64,000 nt of DNA from DYRB01 sp963709645 (GTDB lineage Bacteria; Pseudomonadota; Gammaproteobacteria; Chromatiales; Chromatiaceae): assembly GCA_963709645.1 (NCBI GenBank), contig CAVPXP010000013.1, forward strand, positions 73,000-136,999, in the 5' to 3' direction. Of the stretch, positions 59,001 to 64,000 are shown in pieces. The stretch's first letter is position 1, and every line of letters begins with the position of its first letter. A program made the translations under genes and the position numbers. The notes below the pieces were generated by a model. The model was not told where the DNA came from. It did no database searches and saw only the letters and a list, made by a program, of their open reading frames with translations.

Positions 59001-59995
59001 CGGGCACGACCATCCTGCAGGGCCAAGCCCCGGAGGTCCGTCGCCAGGCGCCGCAGCGGCTCGGTGAAGTAACGGATCACGAGCACCGAGGCGAGAAGGA
59101 TCAGCAGCACGCCCAGCGCGCTGGCCCAAAGCACGCGCTCGCGCATCCGATAAATGGGGGCGTACGCCTCGTCCAGGGGGGAGCTTGCGCTCAGGACCCA
59201 ATTGGGGTTTGCGGCGAGATGCTGGAATGCAGCGAGGACGGGCGAACCGGTGCCGGCCGCAGTCTCCACCGCCCCCTCGAAGCCTTCCTGCAAGGCGCGA
59301 TCCAGCGCCAGGTTCTGGCCCGGCGCCACCCGCGTGAGCACGCGGTCGGAGTCGTGGTGGACGACGATCGTCCCTTGCTTGTTGATCAAGGAGAAGTCGC
59401 CCCCGGCACCAATCGCGGACTCGGCCAGGCTTCCCAAGAAATCGTGGCCGAGCAGATCTACGCTGCCCGCGAGCAACGCGATCAGGCGTCCCGCCTGATC
59501 GAGAATCGGTGCGGTGAATACCACGACCGGATGCTTGTGTGCCGGCGTCGTGAGATAGGGCTCCGAGATGTAAGGCCTGAGGTCTGTCGCCGTGCGTTTG
59601 ACGTACGCGCGATCGGACAAATCGAGTCCGCGGCGGTTCGGCAGAAACGGGGACTCGGCGATCAGCACACCTTGTGGAGTCAACAATGCGAGGTCGTTGT
59701 CGAACAGCGCGCGTAATTCCGCGTGGTCATCCAGGAACCGCTGGGCCGCTTCCGCGTCTTTGAGCGCTTCGACCGGAACCATCTTAGAAACGGAGACGAG
59801 CAGGTCCCGAGCCGTGGCCAGCTTGTTGTCAAGCTCATCGGCCAGGGCGTGCAGCATCGTGTGCTGCTGCGCCGCGATGACCTGCCTGGACTGCTGCTCG
59901 TAGTCGACGAGCGCTAGATAGGCGATGCCGAATACGAGCACCGTCGGCAGGATTGATAGGGCCAGGATACGCTTGGTGGTCTGACTCGCGGGCAC
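56006..59995 (-). CDS. Membrane sensor diguanylate cyclase/phosphodiesterase: dCache-4xPAS-GGDEF-EAL
   Basis: A 1329-aa cyclic-di-GMP regulator. A first transmembrane helix (about 10-30), a periplasmic dCache sensor (about 35-280), a second helix (about 288-308) and a HAMP-like linker are followed by four PAS/PAC units (about 365-490, 495-625, 630-750, 760-880). The GGDEF domain has an intact LGGDEF (968-972) and an I-site RPMD (959-962). The EAL domain has CLEALLRW (1096-1098) and MDDFGTGYSSL. Both catalytic signatures look active, so synthesis and hydrolysis could both occur under sensory control. Intact single gene with no partner beside it. Confidence 0.94.
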   Translation of the reverse strand: MPASQTTKRILALSILPTVLVFGIAYLALVDYEQQSRQVIAAQQHTMLHALADELDNKLATARDLLVSVSKMVPVEALKDAEAAQRFLDDHAELRALFDNDLALLTPQGVLIAESPFLPNRRGLDLSDRAYVKRTATDLRPYISEPYLTTPAHKHPVVVFTAPILDQAGRLIALLAGSVDLLGHDFLGSLAESAIGAGGDFSLINKQGTIVVHHDSDRVLTRVAPGQNLALDRALQEGFEGAVETAAGTGSPVLAAFQHLAANPNWVLSASSPLDEAYAPIYRMRERVLWASALGVLLILLASVLVIRYFTEPLRRLATDLRGLALQDGRARLAEPSRGEALQDLAQSFNHLLDVLDDQKRALQQREQQYRVIADFSTHLAFWRAPDGAIRWIAPNCLDLTGYPDSDFYHDPGLLDRIVHQEDRSIWLAHWEEVRTGASARRGPLEFRFLKRDGTLRWTSHTCQPVVDSAGAFLGMRGCNADITEKKQTERALRESEARLAEAIGIARLGSWHLDLQNGEFAVSREHLDMMGYDGTLHAESLILPVTEYIETFVHPGDHASMAERHRFAIEHGRDPGYRDSFDYRLLHRDGSVHWVSVSARALPERPGVIHGVTQDITERKEVERALAELSRWHEQILNSAGEGILGLSRDGAHVFANPAAARMLGFQSPADLIGQKSHPLWHHSHGDGSSFPDAECPILDSLRDGKVRQVDDEVFWRKDGNSFPADYTSTPMYEGEHIIGAVIVFEDITERKRAQEALRESQERLRAVIDNEPECVKLLDRDGRVMEMNPAGLAMLQADPSQVIGKRLTDFVLPEYHSALAALTARVFEGHSGILELEAVGLEGRRLWLDTHAVPLRGAQGETLAMLAVTRDVTEQKRIEEKLEHDALHDDLTGLPNRVLFTDRLQQCLERTKRKQGYAFAVLFLDLDRFKVVNDSLGHLVGDRLLIDIARRLERCVRPMDTVARLGGDEFALLLDDTTDPSQPTRVAERIERALAKPFRNDGQDVFSSASIGIAVSTMGYKHPEEIMRDADTAMYRAKLGGKSRFQMFDAAMHLRAMQALRMETDLRYALAREQLCVYYQPILETRSGAITCLEALLRWQHPQRGLVLPAEFIPVAEETGLILPIGAWVLRTACQALGSWKEQFPQHPHLAVAVNISTRQFLQADLGRTIRTSLEGSGLPGRSLKIEVTESMLMENVDIAAEVLLDLRSAGVRVCMDDFGTGYSSLSRLQGLPIDTLKVDKSFVGRMHKGGKNLELVRGIVGLAHNLGMHVVAEGVETREQLELLQELDCEYAQGFLIGKPLPAEEVGPLLALAPVAEPGPERRGGP

Positions 59996-60640
59996 TGGCT
60001 CACCTCAGTGGAAATCCCCGGGCGACTTGTCCGTCAGACAGCCAAAAGGTTGGGCCTGGTAGTTCCAACGGGACCGTACAGCATCATTGTATTGCAGTAG
60101 ATGATGCCACCGTTGGTGCTCCTGTAGGGCCAATCGGGACAGGCTGAACGGACCCTGTCCGTCAGCCCTCTCACTTCTGCGTATCCCGCCCATTCTGGGC
60201 AGCCACTCCAAGGCAAACTGGACCCTCATTCCGGGGCATACTGGAGAGACGGCGCGCAGCGACGGGTGGGGCTTGTGACGTTTACGCCGGGGTGGGCTCC
60301 TCCGTCAATGCGGATCTGACGCCGGAATGGGGCAGCGGCAGCTGCATGAGACCTCCTGGGACAGGGTTGGACGGACTGGACCTCGGCGACGGGGCCATGG
60401 ATCTCCGTGCCCTCGGCGTCCGCGCCGACGGCATGGGTGCTGCGTCCGCCAGCAGTCCCCCCGAGCTCGGGTGAGCCGCCGTGGGTGTAGATGGGGGTGA
60501 CGGCCACGGGCGGATCTGAGATTGGGACTGAGACGGCCTTCGCTGCCGGCTTCGTGAGGGTGAACTCCTGGCGTACTTGGAGTGACCCGGTCGGATCGGA
60601 AGGATGATAGGGACTTGGCCGCGCGGGCTATGACACCCGC
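59996..60640. other. Intergenic region upstream of the GGDEF-EAL gene
   Basis: About 645 bp without a supported gene. On the minus strand near 60290-60600 a frame contains SDPPVAVTPIYTHGGSPELG with protein-like sequence, but it has no start site and no known domain; it could be a remnant. The 5' part presumably contains the promoter of the minus-strand regulator gene. Confidence 0.35.
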
Positions 60641-61130
60641 AGCCGCTCAGGGGCAAGGGCGCGGGAGCTCTTAGGGGGCGGCCCCGCGCTGGTCTGGAGG
60701 ATGCGACCCTGACGTTCTGGTACGGCCCCATCGTAACCTTCCAATCGCAGATCGACGACATCAGGCCCAAGGACTGGGTGGCGCGCAGCGAGAAGAAGAT
60801 CGCCGACATCCTGGCGGCCGCTCCCGGGAGGCAGGTGCATGCCGTGCCTGGCACCATGGCGAACCTCGCCGGCTACTGGGTCCGAATCGACGGGCGGGAT
60901 GCCTTCGCCCTGCTGCCGGAGGACCTGGACGGCGGCTCTGGACAGACTCTCGAAGAGGTCGTCGAAAAGGCGGTCCATGCCCTCCAGGAGGCACTGGATG
61001 CACGCCACGAACAGCAACGCCTGCCTCAGCTGCTCAAGGGCGTTGGCCTGTCCCTCGCCGCCACGCTAGCCCTTTGGTTGGCGCTCTGGGTCATCACAGG
61101 ACAGACCGGAGTCCAAGCGCCGGCTGCCGC
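60640..61130 (+). pseudogene. Remnant of an MscS-type mechanosensitive channel gene (N-terminal part)
   Basis: The frame reads ATLTFWYGPIVTFQSQIDD before the GTG at 60778 and continues VARSEKKIADILAAAPG, VPGTMANLAGYWVRIDGRDA and a hydrophobic helix LAATLALWLALWVI. This pattern of a short periplasmic N-terminus followed by the first membrane helix is like the start of large MscS-family channels. The channel core (TM2-3 and beta domain) is absent, since the sequence after about 61130 is unrelated. It is probably a truncated gene. Confidence 0.45.
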
Positions 61131-61304
61131 CCCCGCGGGCCCGCCCACGGCCGCAGTGCATCCGGGGTACTTTGACGCCGTCCCGCATCTGCTCCTTGTC
61201 TTATCTGTGCCGGCCAAGGGCCGCGTTGGCCATAGTGCGGGGGCCCCGGAGGGTTCCGCGTCAGTCCGCAAGCGGCTTCGACTCGGGTCCGAAGCAGCGG
61301 GGAT

Positions 61305-61754
61305 TCACTGGTTGCCCCCCTCGACCTGTGGGGTGTACCTGTACCTCAGAGCGGGGGGGCCGGGCGGGTTCTCCTCGAAGCCGTCGCCGTCGGCGGCGAT
61401 GAACCGCCGGCGTGCCTCGGGGCCGCTGGCCTGGGGGTCGGGGTTGAGATAGGTGACCCCGATCCAACCCGGAACCAGGGCGTCCTTGTTTGACCCATAG
61501 GAGCGCACGGCGATGATGTCGCCAGGGTTCACCCGAGAGGGGGACGAGCGCAGCACCGAGAGGACCTCCATGCGGTAGAGGACCTCGTAGCGCTCCCCTT
61601 GCTCCGCGGGTACCTGCACCTCCTGCACCTGGACCTCCAGCGCCTCCGCCGCGCCCGCCTTGAGTTCCCGCTCCGCCCGGGCGGCGCCCCACAGGACCAG
61701 GAGCACGCCGAGGGCGGCAACGGTTGCGATCCGAATCGAATCGACCTGGTACAT
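61305..61754 (-). CDS. Small exported protein of unknown function
   Basis: A 149-aa protein with an N-terminal signal peptide (about residues 1-27, ATVAALGVLLVLWGAARA). The mature part has a beta-rich pattern (EVLYRMEVLSVLRSSPSRVN, PGDIIAVRSYG, WIGVTYLNP) and a Pro/Gly-rich tail. The sequence VNPGDIIAVRSYGS resembles small OB-like periplasmic proteins, but I do not recognise a named family. No obvious operon partner. Confidence 0.65.
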   Translation of the reverse strand: MYQVDSIRIATVAALGVLLVLWGAARAERELKAGAAEALEVQVQEVQVPAEQGERYEVLYRMEVLSVLRSSPSRVNPGDIIAVRSYGSNKDALVPGWIGVTYLNPDPQASGPEARRRFIAADGDGFEENPPGPPALRYRYTPQVEGGNQ

Positions 61755-62331
61755 GGCAATCTCCTCTGCAGTTCACGGTAGCCATCGCGGCCTCGACGGG
61801 GTCGCGACGAACCTGCTGCGAGTCTAGCCGAGGGGCCGTTCATCTGCCCTTGCAAAACCAATGGGTAGTCGGCGGCACACTGGGGTAAGACCGGCTCCAA
61901 GGGATCGGGAACAGGCGGCCTTGTCGCTAGGGTTCCTTGAGCGACCACCATCTGCACAAATGAGGCAAATTTTCGGGGAAAGGGACATCCGTGGGAGCGG
62001 CGCCCTCGCCGCGACGGGGCCTCGCGGCTGACTGCGGCAGTCGCGCCGAGGGCGGCGCTCCCAGGTGCCGGTACGGCCCCGGCCGAGCTCCGCCAGGACT
62101 GGCCGGTCTGAGGCGAAGCCTCGCTAGGGACTGTGCCGTTCTTGGTGAGTACGCCTGGCGCCAGCTTCGTCCGCGGCTCCGGGCCACGGCGAGGGATGTG
62201 ATGCCCGCGAGAGGGCGGTGGGGTGGTGGTTTGCGTTTTCGATTGGCCCGCCGATCAGGGATGCGGGTCTTGCGCCTGTGCCGGCCCACGGGCGGGTTCT
62301 CGGGCCGTGTCGCGAACCAATACCGCTGGGT
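61755..62331. other. Intergenic region with a long inverted repeat
   Basis: A 577-bp stretch with no supported gene. Its main feature is the inverted repeat at 61991-62063. The remaining open frames are Arg/Pro-rich products of GC-rich DNA. Confidence 0.4.
61991..62063. repeat. 24-bp inverted repeat, REP-like hairpin
   Basis: GTGGGAGCGGCGCCCTCGCC plus GCGAC (61991-62015) is matched by GTCGCGCCGAGGGCGGCGCT plus CCCA (62040-62063). Arms of about 24 bp with few mismatches flank a 24-bp loop. It resembles the dispersed GGGAGCGGC...GCGAC extragenic palindromes of proteobacteria. No other copy is in the window. Confidence 0.7.
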
Positions 62332-62898
62332 TTACAGCGTCCGGAGGTAGCGGATGATTTTCCAGCGTGCCTCCTCCGCCAGGGTGTCCTCGAACGCGGG
62401 CATGGGGGTGCCGTACTCGGCGCCGCCTGCGCTGATGGCCCACATCAGGTAGTCGTCGCGGCCAATGGGGCTGCGTACCAAAGCGCGTAGGTTGGCTGGT
62501 CGGGGCGAGAGGCTGGACCCGGCGGGCCCGTTGCCTTCCCCAAGGGCCCCATGGCAGAGCGCACAATGGGTCGCATACAGGGTCCTACCCGCGGCGACCA
62601 CCGCGGCCGTGGTCGGCAGGGGGTCGGTCAAGCCTCGGTAGGGTGCGGGGACCCCGGCCATCATTGCCTGGTGGCGGCGCCGCATGGACGCCCGGCCCAT
62701 CATGCCCGGCCCGCCCATCATCATCCTGGGTCCGTACCCGCCCATCGCAGGTTGCGGCCCAGGTGCAGTCTCTGATGTCACCTCAGGGTGAGAGGTGCAT
62801 GCCGAGACGGCGAGACCGGTCATGAAAACCGCCAGCAAGGCCCACGTGGTGGCAGCACCCTTGTTGTCGATGTTTGCGCACATGCCGGTTCGCGTCAC
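62332..62898 (-). CDS. Met-rich lipoprotein c-type cytochrome
   Basis: A 188-aa protein with an N-terminal signal and lipobox LAVSACTS, so a lipid-anchored periplasmic cytochrome is expected. A Gly/Met-rich linker (MMMGGPGMMGRASM, about 58-75) precedes a single cytochrome c domain with the haem motif CALCH (about residue 115) and a probable distal Met ligand in GTPMPAF. Only one CxxCH is present. The Met-rich segment might bind copper; this is inference. An ATG five codons downstream is an alternative start. Confidence 0.85.
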   Translation of the reverse strand: MTRTGMCANIDNKGAATTWALLAVFMTGLAVSACTSHPEVTSETAPGPQPAMGGYGPRMMMGGPGMMGRASMRRRHQAMMAGVPAPYRGLTDPLPTTAAVVAAGRTLYATHCALCHGALGEGNGPAGSSLSPRPANLRALVRSPIGRDDYLMWAISAGGAEYGTPMPAFEDTLAEEARWKIIRYLRTL

Positions 62899-63089
62899 CC
62901 TCGTTCCCCGTCACGCTGTTCCAATCGGTGACCTCGGCGAGGGGGAAGGGTTCCTTGCGGGTCCCGCGAACACGTTCTCCTGAAGATGCCGTCCTGGGCT
63001 CATTCGTTGACCGGCTGGGGCCCCAAGACAAGCAATCCAGGGGTCGTCTCGCTCGCTGAGCCCGGTACTCAGAGGGGATGCCTGACCGA

Positions 63090-63944
63090 TTATCGCAGCA
63101 GCCCAACCCGGCGACGCTCAAGGATGACCAGACCAATCCCGCCCAGCACCGCAGCCGAGGCCGCGACGATGCGAAGGGTGACTGGCTCGTCGAGCAACAA
63201 CACGCCGCCGATCGCCACGAGGATCGGAACGCTGAGCTGGACGGTGGCTGCTGTCGTCGCGCGCAACAGGGGCAAGACGGTATACCAGAGCGTGTAGCCG
63301 AGCCCGGAGGTGAGGGCGCCGGAGGCGACCGCGTACGCGGCGCCCGCGGGATCGAGCGATGCCCAGGGCAGCGTCAGGAGGCTGAGCACTGCCGTGATCG
63401 GCACCGTCAGCAAAAAGTTGTCGGCGGTCACGCGGATCGGGTCGGCGGCGCCCCTGCCGCCCACCGAGTAGACGCCCCACGCGATGCCCGCACCGATCAT
63501 CATCAAGGCGGAGTCCAGCGGGGGCGCCGACCAGCCTGGCCAGAGGAGTCCGAGGAGTCCGCCGAAGGCGAGTGCGACGCCAGCAGTCTGCGCCCAGTCC
63601 AGCCGTTCCCCCCGGGCGAGACCGGCAGCAATCATCGTCACCTGCACGGCACCGAAGAGGAGCAGCGCCCCGGTGGCGGCCGTCAGGCGGAGATAGGCAA
63701 AGGAGAACAGAGCCGCATAGCCGAACAGCGCGAATGCTGCGTGCCAGCTGCCCCTGCCTGCACTCCGCTTGCGGGTCAACGAGACCAATGCCCACAGCAT
63801 CAACGCACCCGAGATCAGACGAATGGAGGTGAAGGTCGCTGCATCGATCGTCGTATCGCGAAGCGCCGCCCGACACAGCCAGGAGTTTGCCGCGAGCGGA
63901 ATCATCGCGAGCGCAGTAACGATGGCGGTGCGCGGCTGGGTCAT
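63090..63944 (-). CDS. EamA/DMT-superfamily transporter
   Basis: A 284-aa membrane protein made of two EamA repeats of about five helices each. ALRDTTIDAATFTSIRLISG opens the first repeat, GVYSVGGRGAADP lies at the start of the second, and TVQLSVPILVAIGGVLLL is the conserved late helix. It is probably an exporter of a small metabolite; the substrate cannot be predicted. The ATG at 63944 is near the window end, and nothing of the next gene is visible. Confidence 0.9.
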   Translation of the reverse strand: MTQPRTAIVTALAMIPLAANSWLCRAALRDTTIDAATFTSIRLISGALMLWALVSLTRKRSAGRGSWHAAFALFGYAALFSFAYLRLTAATGALLLFGAVQVTMIAAGLARGERLDWAQTAGVALAFGGLLGLLWPGWSAPPLDSALMMIGAGIAWGVYSVGGRGAADPIRVTADNFLLTVPITAVLSLLTLPWASLDPAGAAYAVASGALTSGLGYTLWYTVLPLLRATTAATVQLSVPILVAIGGVLLLDEPVTLRIVAASAAVLGGIGLVILERRRVGLLR

Positions 63945-64000
63945 ACTCGCGACAGCGGCGGGGGGACAAGGCTCTAAGTTTCGACTACTTCGGGCCCAGA

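Overview
The window reads as chromosomal DNA of a GC-rich gammaproteobacterium, most likely a purple sulfur bacterium or relative (Chromatiales). That placement is inference. It rests on gammaproteobacterial gene neighbourhoods (cspD divergent from clpS-clpA with infA nearby; fkpB next to ispH; mnmG-rsmG-parA-parB-atpIBEFHAGDC-glmU-glmS), uniformly high GC in the core genes, and a Gly/Tyr repeat protein that resembles sulfur-globule envelope proteins.

Layout. 1-4.6 kb: cspD(-), clpS-clpA(+), infA(-), folD(-). 5.0-9.4 kb: a 160-bp MITE-like repeat, then an mprF-acvB pair for making and hydrolysing lysyl-phosphatidylglycerol. 9.4-12.6 kb: a MacAB/DevBCA-type ABC exporter(-). 12.7-20.5 kb: an APH/kinase fusion, a DUF2892 protein, rimO, a YbbN-like chaperone, a 45-aa Cys-rich membrane peptide, an in-frame FkpB-IspH fusion, thiO and tRNA-Thr(CGT). 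20.5-23.9 kb: a lower-GC accessory stretch with a second MITE copy, a CmoB-like methyltransferase, an IS fragment and a CHAP/NlpC-like hydrolase. 23.9-40.0 kb: on the minus strand, glmS, glmU, slyD, the whole F1Fo-ATP synthase operon, parB, parA, rsmG and mnmG, which is the usual origin-proximal arrangement. 40.1-44.1 kb: moxR-DUF58-tgpA operon. 44.2-48.8 kb: the Gly/Tyr repeat protein, an SRPBCC/GyrI-like protein and an unrecognised 618-aa protein, with two more MITE copies. 49.1-55.7 kb: a type I restriction-modification locus with heavily frameshifted hsdM and hsdR and no visible hsdS; a Phd/VapC toxin-antitoxin pair and a RAYT transposase flanked by REP palindromes occupy the hsdS position. 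56.0-64.0 kb: a large dCache-4xPAS-GGDEF-EAL regulator, an MscS remnant, a small exported protein, a Met-rich lipoprotein cytochrome c and an EamA transporter.

Frameshifts deserve caution. Nearly all are single extra bases, while the encoded protein is otherwise well preserved, and one lies in atpG, a core ATP-synthase gene. This points to insertion errors in the sequence as much as to biological decay.

No CRISPR array, rRNA, complete IS element or prophage was seen. The most distinctive items are the MITE family, the hsdS-less restriction locus invaded by a TA pair and a REPtron, the FkpB-IspH fusion, the mprF-acvB coupling and the unassigned 618-aa protein.
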